A DNA stretch of 64,000 bases from QHXW01 sp035297145 (GCA_035297145.1 DATGZN010000042.1:1-64000); one strand, 5' to 3'; positions 26,088 to 34,310 are shown, numbered from the stretch's first letter. The notes: a model not told the origin generated them from the letters alone. A program made the numbers and translations.

Positions 26088-26462
26088 ATGGTGCGGGCGC
26101 ACGAGGAGCCGATCACAGAGGACACACGCAAGTCCGGTGGGCGCACCGCCATCGTGAGTCTCGCGGCTATCGGGAGTGTGGTTGCGGCATCCAGCTGCTG
26201 CCTGCCGTTTCTGCCATTCGTGATGGCGGCGGGGCTTGCCGGGGGTTCGGCTTTTCTTTCGGCGGCGAGGCCGTATTTGCTGGTGGTCTCAATTCTGTTG
26301 ATCGCGTATGGGTTCTATCAGGCCCGGCGAGCCAGCCAATGCGATCGGCGGCCGGGCGTCCTCGCCTCGATTCTGTTATGGGTGTCCGCGGTGTTCGTGC
26401 TCGTCTCGATCCTCTTTCCCCAGGTGATGGCAAACGCCGCGGCGAGTCTATTGGCAAGGTAA
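26088..26462 (+). CDS. MerT-like mercuric/metal transport membrane protein
   Basis: A 124-aa inner-membrane protein with three TM helices (about 23-42 with the CC pair, 49-70, 88-112). The vicinal ASSCCLPFLPF (Cys about 36-37) sits in the first helix as in MerT, followed by PYLLVVSILLIAYGFYQA, also MerT-like. In MerT the Cys pair passes Hg(II) inward. Here metal specificity is unknown and no merA, merP or merR is nearby. The stop is 3 nt before the ATG of the TGA-containing thioredoxin-like gene, so the two are an operon. Confidence 0.75.
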   Translation: MVRAHEEPITEDTRKSGGRTAIVSLAAIGSVVAASSCCLPFLPFVMAAGLAGGSAFLSAARPYLLVVSILLIAYGFYQARRASQCDRRPGVLASILLWVSAVFVLVSILFPQVMANAAASLLAR

Positions 26463-26465
26463 TTC

Positions 26466-27044
26466 ATGAAACTGAAATACCTGGCGGGCGCGGCGGCGAC
26501 AGTGATTCTGCTTGTACTGCTGATCTACGTCTATGCCGGGAGCCAGGCTCCCCAGGGCCAGCCGCCGCTCCAGACTCTCACGGTGCAGAACATCTCCGAA
26601 ATCAGGAATCAATTCAATGCGGCAAAGGATGATGTTCGAGTTCTGCTGCTATTGTCGCCTACTTGAGCCATCTGCCTGCAGGGGGCCTCTGCAGCCGAGC
26701 ACATCATGCAAGAGTTCGCGGGCAAGCCGGTGCGAGCTTTGGTTGTTTGGGAACCGGTGCTCCCCACGGATTGGTTTGCGCCTTCCACGATGACGCTGAG
26801 CAGGATGTCCGACACGCGCGTCGCGCAATTCTGGGACAAGGGTAGGCTCGTATCGCGCTCCATGGGTGAGCACGACCGCAGGAGCATCGTGTGGGACTAC
26901 ATTGCCGTATACCCAGCCGGCGCCCGGTGGGACGATAGCCCGCCCGAGGCGTCTTACCACGACGGGCCGGTGGTCCAGGTGACAGACGCCGCGCGAGCAG
27001 CCGTTGCACAGGCCTTGATGGGAAAACAGCCGCTGGTCCATTAG
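26466..27044 (+). CDS. Thioredoxin-like protein, predicted selenoprotein (in-frame TGA at codon 67)
   Basis: A 193-codon frame with one internal TGA at 26664-26666. Residues 1-25 are a signal anchor. Before the TGA, VRVLLLLSPT is the beta strand leading into a redox site, and after it come AIC then LQGASAAEH, so the expected SPTCxxC is read SPTUAIC with Cys at residue 70. The rest (ALVVWEPVL, TRVAQFWDKGRLVSR, VWDYIAVYPAGARWDDSPPE) fits a recurring family of Trx-fold proteins with P-T-C-x-x-C, and ends normally at VH. A second small gene starting at 26706 would be a false split. It is cotranscribed with the MerT-like gene. Confidence 0.77.
26676..26694 (+). promoter_or_regulatory. Candidate bacterial SECIS hairpin (thioredoxin-like gene)
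   Basis: In the mRNA, CUGCAG (26676-26681) pairs perfectly with CUGCAG (26689-26694) around the 7-nt loop GGGGCCU. The loop begins with GG, 16 nt after the UGA, the same spacing and stem length as the DUF3179 hairpin although the sequences are unrelated. Coding constraint alone (LQGAS) does not demand a hairpin. Confidence 0.65.
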
Positions 27045-27078
27045 GCGGCCGGTCAAAACGGGACGCTTGTTCCATCTC

Positions 27079-27106
27079 GAAACGTGCGGCCCTTCGGGCG
27101 CGTTTC
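27079..27106 (+). terminator. Possible terminator hairpin
   Basis: GAAACG and CGTTTC flank a GCC-CTTCG-GGC core, giving a bulged stem 34 bp after the thioredoxin-like stop. No T-run follows, so this is a weak call. Confidence 0.3.
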
Positions 27107-27194
27107 ATTCCGGGACAAGATCCGCTTCTTAACAAATCTCCGCGCTGAATCTAGGTGGTTTGACTGATGTAGTTCGCTTGGCCCAGGCGTTGCA

Positions 27195-28040
27195 ATGGAG
27201 ATTGTGCCTGGCAGCAAACGTAAAACGGATGCCAAGCCCGGCCGATCAAAAAATATGCGCCTACAAACAGACAAGACTAGCACCATAACTGCGGCCGCAC
27301 GGCGTCGAACCAAAGTATCGAATGCAGTCCGGGACCGGATTGTGCTCGATCACCTTCCGCTGGTGAAGGCCATCGCGGTGCGAGTGCACGAGAACCTTCC
27401 CGTCCACGTTGATCTGGACGATCTCATTCACGCAGGAGTGCTCGGACTGTTTGACGCCGCGACCAAGTTCAACCCCGCAAAACAAGTCGTGTTCCACAGC
27501 TACGCGAAGTACCGGATCAAGGGCGCCATTCTCGACAGCTTGCGGCAGCTCGACTGGGCATCGCGCGACTTGCGGAAGCGCCAGAAAATGGTGGAAGCCA
27601 TCACGCGCGAACTATCGGACAAGCTCAAGAGGGCGCCCGTAGAGGCCGAGGTCGCCGAAAAGTTGGGCATCGGCATCGATCGCTGGCGGCGCATGGTGCT
27701 GGAGCTGCGAACCGTGGGACTGATGTCAGCATCGAGCTACGCATCCGACCGGGAGCAGAACAGTACGCCGGAGTTTCCGGCCTCGCGCGAATGCCAGCCG
27801 GACAACATGTGCGCCCGTGAACAGTTGCGCCAGGTCCTCAACATAGCGGTGAAGACACTGCCAGAGCGCTATCAGAAAGTGGTTACGCTTTACTACTCCA
27901 AAGAACTGACCATGAAGGAGATCGGCGGAATTCTCGGCATCAACGAAAGCCGCGTTTCCCAGATTCACAAGACAGCTCTCGAGAAGATGGCGGCGGCACT
28001 GCACTCGGCGGGCATTCATTCGACCGGCGCCCTGGTGTAA
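27195..28040 (+). CDS. RNA polymerase sigma factor, FliA/SigB-like group
   Basis: A 281-aa sigma-70 family member with an N-terminal basic extension (residues 1-40), region 2 (about 50-125: LVKAIAVRVHENLP, DLIHAGVLGLFDAATKF, YAKYRIKGAILDSLRQLDW), region 3 (130-180) and region 4 with a clear HTH (TMKEIGGILGINESRVSQIHKTALEKM, about 235-262). The RIKGAILDSLR and DLDDLI forms are typical of FliA/WhiG-type factors. No flagellar gene is in the window. ATG 27255 (MRLQTD) is an alternative start. It stands alone, 150 bp after the Trx-like gene. Confidence 0.85.
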   Translation: MEIVPGSKRKTDAKPGRSKNMRLQTDKTSTITAAARRRTKVSNAVRDRIVLDHLPLVKAIAVRVHENLPVHVDLDDLIHAGVLGLFDAATKFNPAKQVVFHSYAKYRIKGAILDSLRQLDWASRDLRKRQKMVEAITRELSDKLKRAPVEAEVAEKLGIGIDRWRRMVLELRTVGLMSASSYASDREQNSTPEFPASRECQPDNMCAREQLRQVLNIAVKTLPERYQKVVTLYYSKELTMKEIGGILGINESRVSQIHKTALEKMAAALHSAGIHSTGALV

Positions 28041-28058
28041 GCGCTCTAACTCAAAAGC

Positions 28059-29690
28059 CTAATCCGGCAGCACGAACAGGTACCCCACAATCTTCTCCAT
28101 ATGTGACGGAGGCAATCGGTACGGCGGCATGATACTGCCGGGTGAGAGTGCCTGCGGATCGCGGAAGTGGTCTATCACCCATTGCTGGGTTCGGCGCTCC
28201 TTCAGGCCGTTCAGCACCGGGCCGAGCTTGACGCCCACACCGTTCACCATGTGGCACGAACCGCACTGGCTGTTCAGATAGATGACGGCGCCCTGGACGG
28301 CGAAGTCGGGCGCAGATTGAAAGCCCTCGGCGTTCCGCGGATTCAGTTTCAGCAAGAAAGCCGCGAGGGAATTGAGCTGGGCGTTGCTCAACTGAATCGG
28401 CGGCATGGCGCTGCCCGGCACCATCGCCGACGGCCGCTTGAAGTGCTGAATCATCCAGGCCGCGGATCGGTGTGTTCCCGCTGCCAGATCCGGACCGATC
28501 TTGGGCTTTCCATCACCCACGGAGTGGCAACTGATACAGTTTTCCTGGCGGAAATAGCCGATGCCCGCCATCTCGACCGGCGAGAGCTGCAGCCAGTCGG
28601 TTGGCTGTGAGAAATCGATCTGCTCGGCGATGGCCGGCTTCGGCGTCGTAGCGATGGCAGCCGCCGTAAGCCCACCCCAGCCGATAGCCGCCAACACCAC
28701 CAACGCTCCGGCAAACGTCCGCTCGGTGACCTTCCGCATGCGCGCGCGATCGATGAAAGGCACGAGAAATAGCGCCAGGATTGCCAGCGTTGGCAGGACG
28801 ACACTGCCCACCACCTCGAGGGGGCCCTCGAACACCTTGAGAGTCTGAAACAGGAACAGGAAATACCACTCAGGCCGCGGAATATAAGCCGTATCGGTGG
28901 GATCGGCAAGCTGCTCGAGCGGCACCCGCACGGCCACCGCCAGCACAAACAGAATCGTAAAGGCGATGAAGATCGCCACGGTGTCGCGGAATACCTGCTC
29001 GGGATAGAACTTTTTCACCGGACGCGCGTCGTCGCCAAGCTCCGGCGCCACGCCGTGCTTGCGCACAAGATAAACGTGTATCGCGATCAGCAGCAAGGTC
29101 GCCGGTGGCAACAGCAAAACGTGCAGGCCGTAAAAACGCGCGAACGTCACCACTCCGACTTCGCCCTGCCCGCCCAGCAGGCGAACCAGATACGGCCCCA
29201 GCACCGGAGCTTTCGCCGCAATCTGCGTCGTCACCACCGTGCCCCAGTACGCCCGGTTGTCCCACGGCAGCAGGTATCCGGTAAGACCATAGGCGAGGGT
29301 AACGAGCAGCAGGACCACGCCCACCATCCAGGTCGCCTCGCGCGGTTTCTTGTACGCGCCGTAGAGAAAAACCTGGGTCATATGCAGCACCACGATCACG
29401 ATCATCATGCTGGCGCCCCAGTGATGCAGTCCGCGCATCAGGCGGCCAGCTGTGACCTCGGCGAGAATGTAGCGCAGGCTGTTGTAGGCGTCGCCCGGTG
29501 TCGGCGCATAGTTGAAGGCAAGCAGCGCCCCCGTGAACGCCTGCGTCAGAAACAGAAACAGCGCCACGCTGCCGAACACCTGGTGCCAGCCGCTTGAGGC
29601 AGGAATGTTTTCGTAAAGGAAATTGCGGACAGCGGTTTCGACACCCGTGCGGCTATCCAGCCAAACATGCAGCCGGTCTTTCCACTTCAT
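28059..29690 (-). CDS. Cytochrome b fused to a diheme cytochrome c domain (bc complex)
   Basis: A 543-aa protein. Residues 1-230 are cytochrome b with heme ligands in GLHHWGASMM (about 88) and GLHVLLLP...IAIHVYL (about 188-202). Subunit-IV-like helices follow (about 245-350), with the Qo motif PEWY near 285. From about 375 two c-type heme sites appear (CISCH near 396 and CGSCH near 486), each with a distal Met-containing stretch (GSAMPP, GSIMPP). It oxidises quinol and passes electrons to cytochrome c in the inner membrane. It overlaps the Rieske gene by 4 nt (ATGA) and follows it. Confidence 0.9.
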   Translation of the reverse strand: MKWKDRLHVWLDSRTGVETAVRNFLYENIPASSGWHQVFGSVALFLFLTQAFTGALLAFNYAPTPGDAYNSLRYILAEVTAGRLMRGLHHWGASMMIVIVVLHMTQVFLYGAYKKPREATWMVGVVLLLVTLAYGLTGYLLPWDNRAYWGTVVTTQIAAKAPVLGPYLVRLLGGQGEVGVVTFARFYGLHVLLLPPATLLLIAIHVYLVRKHGVAPELGDDARPVKKFYPEQVFRDTVAIFIAFTILFVLAVAVRVPLEQLADPTDTAYIPRPEWYFLFLFQTLKVFEGPLEVVGSVVLPTLAILALFLVPFIDRARMRKVTERTFAGALVVLAAIGWGGLTAAAIATTPKPAIAEQIDFSQPTDWLQLSPVEMAGIGYFRQENCISCHSVGDGKPKIGPDLAAGTHRSAAWMIQHFKRPSAMVPGSAMPPIQLSNAQLNSLAAFLLKLNPRNAEGFQSAPDFAVQGAVIYLNSQCGSCHMVNGVGVKLGPVLNGLKERRTQQWVIDHFRDPQALSPGSIMPPYRLPPSHMEKIVGYLFVLPD

Positions 29691-30205
29691 GCTTTCGGTC
29701 CTGTTGGCTGGTGCAATTGCCCGAGTAGCAGCTTGCCGTTCTCGATCTTTGTTTCGTAGCGGTCAAGAGGGCGCGGCGCCGGCCCGGCAACCACCGTGCC
29801 ATCCACCGCAAATACGGAGTTGTGGCAGGGGCACAGAAATTGCGACTTGGCTTCGTCCCAATGATACGCGCAGCCCAGATGCGTGCACTGAGGGCCGAAC
29901 GCCAGCGTTTGCTGGTCCGATAGCTTCACCACCCAGGCGGTTTCTTTCTCGCTCGTGATCTTCCAGCCATCGACATGGTTTTTGCGAAAGACTACTTCGA
30001 GGGGTACTTTGGGACGCAACTGTGTCGGATCGGCGGCCTCGATCCATTCGGAATCGCGGCGTACTTTCGGCGGCAGCAACAGGTACAACAGTGCCGGTGC
30101 GGCAAGCGCAGCGCTGATCAGGCTCCAAAGGCCGTAAATGAACGTCAGGTAGAAGCCTCGGCGCGAGGTTCCCGACGCGGTTTGTACGTCTGCCTTGTGG
30201 CCCAC
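29687..30205 (-). CDS. Rieske iron-sulfur protein of the bc complex
   Basis: A 172-aa protein starting at GTG 30205. It has a twin-arginine-like TSRRGFYLT then a TM helix (about 20-40) that is probably not cleaved. The 2Fe-2S site is CTHLGC near residue 116 and CPCHNSVF near 136, giving the Cys-His/Cys-His ligands. It moves electrons from quinol at the Qo site to cytochrome c. It is coupled to the cytochrome b-c gene downstream on the same strand. Confidence 0.92.
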   Translation of the reverse strand: MGHKADVQTASGTSRRGFYLTFIYGLWSLISAALAAPALLYLLLPPKVRRDSEWIEAADPTQLRPKVPLEVVFRKNHVDGWKITSEKETAWVVKLSDQQTLAFGPQCTHLGCAYHWDEAKSQFLCPCHNSVFAVDGTVVAGPAPRPLDRYETKIENGKLLLGQLHQPTGPKA

Positions 30206-30256
30206 AACTCCAATTCTAAAGAGAAGAGCCGAGTCAGAGTTGTAAAGACTCGCAGG

Positions 30257-31462
30257 TCAGCGGCGAAATGCGAGCACGGCGTTTAAACCACCGAATGCGA
30301 AGGAGTTAGAGAGCGCATACTCCACCTGAGCGGCCCGCGAGGTGTTGGGTACCACATCCAGATTGCATTCGGGGTCAGGTTGGTTGTAATTGGCCGTGGG
30401 CGGCAGGAATCCATCGCGCAAGGCGATGATCGCGGCCATGGCTTCGAGTGCCCCCGCGGCCCCCAATGCATGGCCATGCATGGACTTGGTGGAGCTCACT
30501 GGCAGACGGTCCGCGTGCGGGCCGAAAACAGCGCGAACGGCCGAGGTCTCGGTCACGTCGTTGGCCTGAGTGCCCGTACCGTGCGCGTTGATGTAACCGA
30601 TTGCTTCCGGCATCAGGCGCGCATCGCACACCGCGGCTCGCATGGCTCGAGCCGCGCCGTCGGCCGAGGGTTGGGTGATGTGGCAAGCGTCCGACGACAT
30701 GCCGAAGCCCACGATCTCGGCATGAATCCTTGCGCCTCTGGCCCGCGCCGCCTCCAGCGGCTCGAGCACCAGCATGGCCCCGCCTTCTCCCAAAATCATG
30801 CCGGTGCGATCTTTGGAAAATGGCCGGCAGGTATCGGGTGAGACCACGCGCAGAGCCTCCCATGCCTTCAAGATCCCGTAGCTGAATGGCGCTTCGCTGC
30901 CGCCGGTGATCGCTAAGGGCGCCATTCCCGACCGCACCATCCAGAACGCCTGGCCGATGGCGTGAGACGCCGAGGAACACGCGGTGGAAATGGTGTAGCT
31001 CGGCCCGGTGATGCCGAACTCCATCGAAATGTGGCTTGCGCCCGCGTTGGCCATGGTCTTGGGAATGGTCAAGGGATGCACGCGCGTTTGCCCCATCTTG
31101 TACACGTTATAGAAGCCTACGTCTTCGGTCGCCTGTCCGCCCACGCAGGAGCCTGTAATGATGGCGCTCGACTCGCGCAGCTCCGGCGTCCATTCGATTC
31201 CGGCATCGCTTACGGCATCCCGCGCCGCAATTACGGCAAACTGCGCGAAGCGGTCAATGAAGTCGGCGCGTTTGTCGTCGAAATAGGGATGATGGTCGTA
31301 TGCCGCCACCTCGGCTCCGTTGCGAAATCGCAGCGTGCCGCAATCGCAGGATTGAATGGGTCCGATCCCGCTCCGGCCTTCACGCAACGCGCGGCAGAAC
31401 TCCTCGGCACTGCGCCCTAGCGCGCAAATAACGCCGATACCAGTTACCGCGACGCGATGCAT
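30257..31462 (-). CDS. Beta-ketoacyl-ACP synthase, FabF/NodE-like
   Basis: A 401-aa type-II ketosynthase with the complete Cys-His-His set: TACSSASHA near residue 168 (nucleophile Cys), NAHGTGTQANDVTE near 297, and KSMHGHALGAAGALEA near 333. It condenses an acyl chain with malonyl-ACP. It follows the ACP gene by 2 nt, so the two are surely partners. Neighbourhood with a NodB-type deacetylase suggests that it serves a dedicated acyl chain rather than housekeeping fatty-acid synthesis; that is inference. Confidence 0.88.
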   Translation of the reverse strand: MHRVAVTGIGVICALGRSAEEFCRALREGRSGIGPIQSCDCGTLRFRNGAEVAAYDHHPYFDDKRADFIDRFAQFAVIAARDAVSDAGIEWTPELRESSAIITGSCVGGQATEDVGFYNVYKMGQTRVHPLTIPKTMANAGASHISMEFGITGPSYTISTACSSASHAIGQAFWMVRSGMAPLAITGGSEAPFSYGILKAWEALRVVSPDTCRPFSKDRTGMILGEGGAMLVLEPLEAARARGARIHAEIVGFGMSSDACHITQPSADGAARAMRAAVCDARLMPEAIGYINAHGTGTQANDVTETSAVRAVFGPHADRLPVSSTKSMHGHALGAAGALEAMAAIIALRDGFLPPTANYNQPDPECNLDVVPNTSRAAQVEYALSNSFAFGGLNAVLAFRR

Positions 31463-31464
31463 CC

Positions 31465-31737
31465 TTACGAGGTCACAGGCGCAGCAGCGTCCGCTGTGCC
31501 GCCCCCAATCAGTTTCTCCACGCCTTCGATCATCTGGCGGACGTCGCGAATTTGCTTGGCCGCCTCATCGGGTATGGTGATGTTGAATTCGTTTTCGAGT
31601 GCGAACAGAATGTTCACGCCGTCCATCGAATCGATTCCCAGCTCTTGAAAGGTGCTGTCGATGGTAATCTTGTCCACCGGAATACGCTGGGTATTGGCGA
31701 TGACGTTTCGCACTCTCTGGATCAGTTCGTCGGACAT
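31465..31737 (-). CDS. Acyl carrier protein, dedicated
   Basis: A 90-aa four-helix ACP. The phosphopantetheine Ser lies in ELGIDSMDGVNIL near residue 36, and helix III continues as FALENEFNITIPDEAAKQIRDV. The tail after about residue 78 (GGGTADAAAPVTS) is flexible and unlike housekeeping AcpP. It sits between the deacetylase (overlap 16 nt) and the ketosynthase (2 nt). Confidence 0.88.
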   Translation of the reverse strand: MSDELIQRVRNVIANTQRIPVDKITIDSTFQELGIDSMDGVNILFALENEFNITIPDEAAKQIRDVRQMIEGVEKLIGGGTADAAAPVTS

Positions 31738-32453
31738 ATCAGTTGGCTTACCGTTTCGAAGCTGTACCCTTCGGCCTTCAGCATGGGGATGAGCCGCCGA
31801 ACGGCTTCAATCGTGGGTTCGACCGCCGGTTGCGCCTCCAGTTCGCGGCCGTCGTGCAGACAGACAATGGCCCCGTTCCCGGCGTGTGGTAAAACTCGGC
31901 GAACAATGGCGGGAGCATCGAGCTTCCAATCGCGCCCGATCACGGTCCACATCACGCCCAGCAGATGCAGCCGCTCCTGCGCAGCCCGCATGCCCGGCCA
32001 GCGGATGCCGAAGGGCGCGCGGTAAAGCGCCGGAAAAATGCCCGTAGTCTCGGCGATGGCCCCCTGGGCGCGCGTCAGCTCCTCCCGGATGAATTCCGGT
32101 TTGCGAAAGTAGAACTTGGGATGAGTGTCGCTGTGATTGCCCACTTCGTGGCCGCGTCGCACGACCTCTCGCGCAATTTCGGGCAATCTCCTCACATTCG
32201 CGCCACACTGGAAGAAAGTAGCGGGAACGCCTTGATTTGAAAGCACTTCCAGCAGCGCCGGCGTAGATTCACTGGGACCGTCGTCAAAAGTCAAGGCGAT
32301 CGCGCGCCGGGAGGTTGGGCCGCGATATACCGATGGCGCAAACAGAGTTGCCGACCGGCCGCGAACGCTGTAGGCCATTAATGCCCCCGCGCCGCAGAAG
32401 GCCACACAGACCCCGCCCTCGAATACTCCCGGCATGTTTCGCAATGTTAACAC
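31722..32453 (-). CDS. Polysaccharide deacetylase (NodB homology domain)
   Basis: A carbohydrate esterase 4 of 237-243 aa. The start is GTG 32453 or, more likely, ATG 32435 (MPGVFEGG), which places a TM or signal anchor at about residues 8-24. Catalytic motifs are LTFDDGPSES (about 53, metal Asp and base), HSDTHP (about 106), RAPFGIR (about 148) and VCLHDGRE near the C-terminus. It removes N- or O-acetyl groups from a glycan in the periplasm or envelope. It is the first of the deacetylase-ACP-ketosynthase trio. Confidence 0.87.
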   Translation of the reverse strand: MLTLRNMPGVFEGGVCVAFCGAGALMAYSVRGRSATLFAPSVYRGPTSRRAIALTFDDGPSESTPALLEVLSNQGVPATFFQCGANVRRLPEIAREVVRRGHEVGNHSDTHPKFYFRKPEFIREELTRAQGAIAETTGIFPALYRAPFGIRWPGMRAAQERLHLLGVMWTVIGRDWKLDAPAIVRRVLPHAGNGAIVCLHDGRELEAQPAVEPTIEAVRRLIPMLKAEGYSFETVSQLICPTN

Positions 32454-32472
32454 AGCTAACAGAATGCCTATT

Positions 32473-34272
32473 CTACTCGATCAGGTCGTTCGTATCCTTA
32501 ATGGCCTTCACATCGAACTTGGGCTTGCGGTCGTAGGTCATGAGGCCGTTGACTTCTTGCTCGACGTCAGTCAACTGGGTATAGCACAAACCCGCCCATG
32601 CTGGTATTCGACCGATTGCCTGATAAAGCCCGCGCAGCCGTGCCACGGCGGATTCGGCGGTCTTCTCCACCCCGGAGTACCCCCATGCCTGTTTGGGCAC
32701 TTCGTGTCCCGGAGGAATGAAGGCGATGCCGCCAAACTCGGACAGATAGAACGGCGAGCCGTTGTAGCTGGCGCCTGGGACAAGGGGTGCGACACCATCA
32801 CCCGGAATGCGCTGCCCGGGCTTGCCCAGATCCTTGTAACGCTCGTATAACAATTCGCCGGTGCGAGCGTAATCGTGCAGAGCAAAAAGGTCCGTCATTT
32901 CCGTGTGCTGCCAGCCCTCGTTGTCGATCACGAGGCGCGTCGAGTCGAGCGAACGCGTCAGCGCGTAGAGCGATTTGAGATGGTTCCGCTGGCGCGGATC
33001 GGAAAGGTCGGGCACGCCCCAGCTTTCGTTGATCGGTACCCAGATAATGATGGATGGATGGTTGTAATCGCGCTCCACGGCTTCCATCCACTCGCGTGTG
33101 AACCGCTCGACATAGCCGTCATCGAACAAGTAAGCGTTGGCCATCTCGCTCGACACCAGAAAGCCCATTTTGTCCGCCCAGTACAGGTAGCGGGGATCCT
33201 CCAGTTTCTGGTGCTTGCGCGCGCCATTGAAGCCCATCGCCTGGGTCATGCGGATGTCGTACTGAATGGCTTCGTCGGATGGCGGCGTCAGGATGCTTTC
33301 CGGCCAATAGCCCTGGTCGAGCACGAACTTGAGGAAAACAGAGTCGCGATTGAGCATCACGCGGCTGTTTTCCGTCGTAACCGAACGATAGCCGAAATAC
33401 GAACTGACGTTATCGAGAACCGTCGCACCGTTGCGCAGCTCGAAGGTAACATCGTACAGGCGCGGCCGGCGCGGTGACCAGAGCTTTGGATCTGAAACGA
33501 TCGCGATGTCGCTGGCTCGTGTCCCCTCGGCCCGCGCGGAGCTTTGGGCGATTTCCGTTCCTTCATAGCGGATCTTCGCCACGAATTCGAGACCGGGCAC
33601 GGGGCGCGCGATGGACGCATCGAATCGCACCGCGCCATCGAGCGAAGGTGTGGTGCGCACTCGCAAGAGATAGCTCTCGCCGGTGGCTTCCAGCCAGACC
33701 GTCTGCCAGATGCCGCTGGTGCGCGTATAAAAGATACTCGCGGATTTCAGCTCCCAATACTGTTTGCCTCGCGGAATGTACCGGTCGGTGGGCGGATCCT
33801 CGGCGCGCACGGTGACTGTGTTCGCGCCGGGCTTGAGCAGGTCCGTAATGTCGAACTGAAACGGAACGTTGCCGCCTTCATGCTGCCCCGCCAGACGGCC
33901 GTTGATCCACACCCAGGCGCGGTAGTCGACGGCGCCGAAATGCAGCACCACACGGCGGCCTTTCCAATCTGCCGGAATGGTGATGCCGCGCCGGTACCAC
34001 GCCCAGTGATGGAACGACGTATCGGCGATCCCGCTGCGTGCGCTCTCGAAACAGAACGGCACCGTGATATGGCGGGAAAAGGCCTTGCCGCCGGATGCCC
34101 AGTCCTCCGCCAGACCGTGGTTGTTGTCGTCGAATTCGAACTCCCAGGTACCATTGAGATTGACCCAGTGCTCGCGCTCGAATTGCGGCTGCGGGTACTC
34201 GGGCCGCGGAATGGACTGCGCTACGACCGACGTGGCGGCGAATAGAAAGCTCAGAAAGGGACGCATTGACAT
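32473..34272 (-). CDS. Secreted glycoside hydrolase family 2 enzyme
   Basis: About 600 aa. I prefer ATG 34272 or 34266 because they precede the signal peptide MRPFLSFLFAATSVVAQ directly. A jelly-roll sugar-binding domain (YWELKSASIFY area), an Ig-like domain and a TIM barrel follow. The acid/base Glu lies in PINESWG (about 395) and the nucleophile Glu in LSEFGG (about 507), both typical of GH2 beta-galactosidase, glucuronidase or mannosidase enzymes. It acts outside the cytoplasm on beta-linked glycans. It is downstream of the DUF1080 gene, a frequent partner in sugar-scavenging clusters. Confidence 0.85.
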   Translation of the reverse strand: MSMRPFLSFLFAATSVVAQSIPRPEYPQPQFEREHWVNLNGTWEFEFDDNNHGLAEDWASGGKAFSRHITVPFCFESARSGIADTSFHHWAWYRRGITIPADWKGRRVVLHFGAVDYRAWVWINGRLAGQHEGGNVPFQFDITDLLKPGANTVTVRAEDPPTDRYIPRGKQYWELKSASIFYTRTSGIWQTVWLEATGESYLLRVRTTPSLDGAVRFDASIARPVPGLEFVAKIRYEGTEIAQSSARAEGTRASDIAIVSDPKLWSPRRPRLYDVTFELRNGATVLDNVSSYFGYRSVTTENSRVMLNRDSVFLKFVLDQGYWPESILTPPSDEAIQYDIRMTQAMGFNGARKHQKLEDPRYLYWADKMGFLVSSEMANAYLFDDGYVERFTREWMEAVERDYNHPSIIIWVPINESWGVPDLSDPRQRNHLKSLYALTRSLDSTRLVIDNEGWQHTEMTDLFALHDYARTGELLYERYKDLGKPGQRIPGDGVAPLVPGASYNGSPFYLSEFGGIAFIPPGHEVPKQAWGYSGVEKTAESAVARLRGLYQAIGRIPAWAGLCYTQLTDVEQEVNGLMTYDRKPKFDVKAIKDTNDLIE

Positions 34273-34310
34273 GCCCGGTGGAGACAGCCTCGGCTGCATG
34301 GCGATCCCAC

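Noticed and set aside
26706..27044. Independent small gene starting at ATG 26706
   Set aside because: The family homology begins upstream at SPT; the ATG is inside the fold and has no Shine-Dalgarno.
31722..32453. Calling the deacetylase-ACP-ketosynthase cluster a nod operon
   Set aside because: NodA and NodC homologues are absent, and each component also has non-symbiotic relatives.
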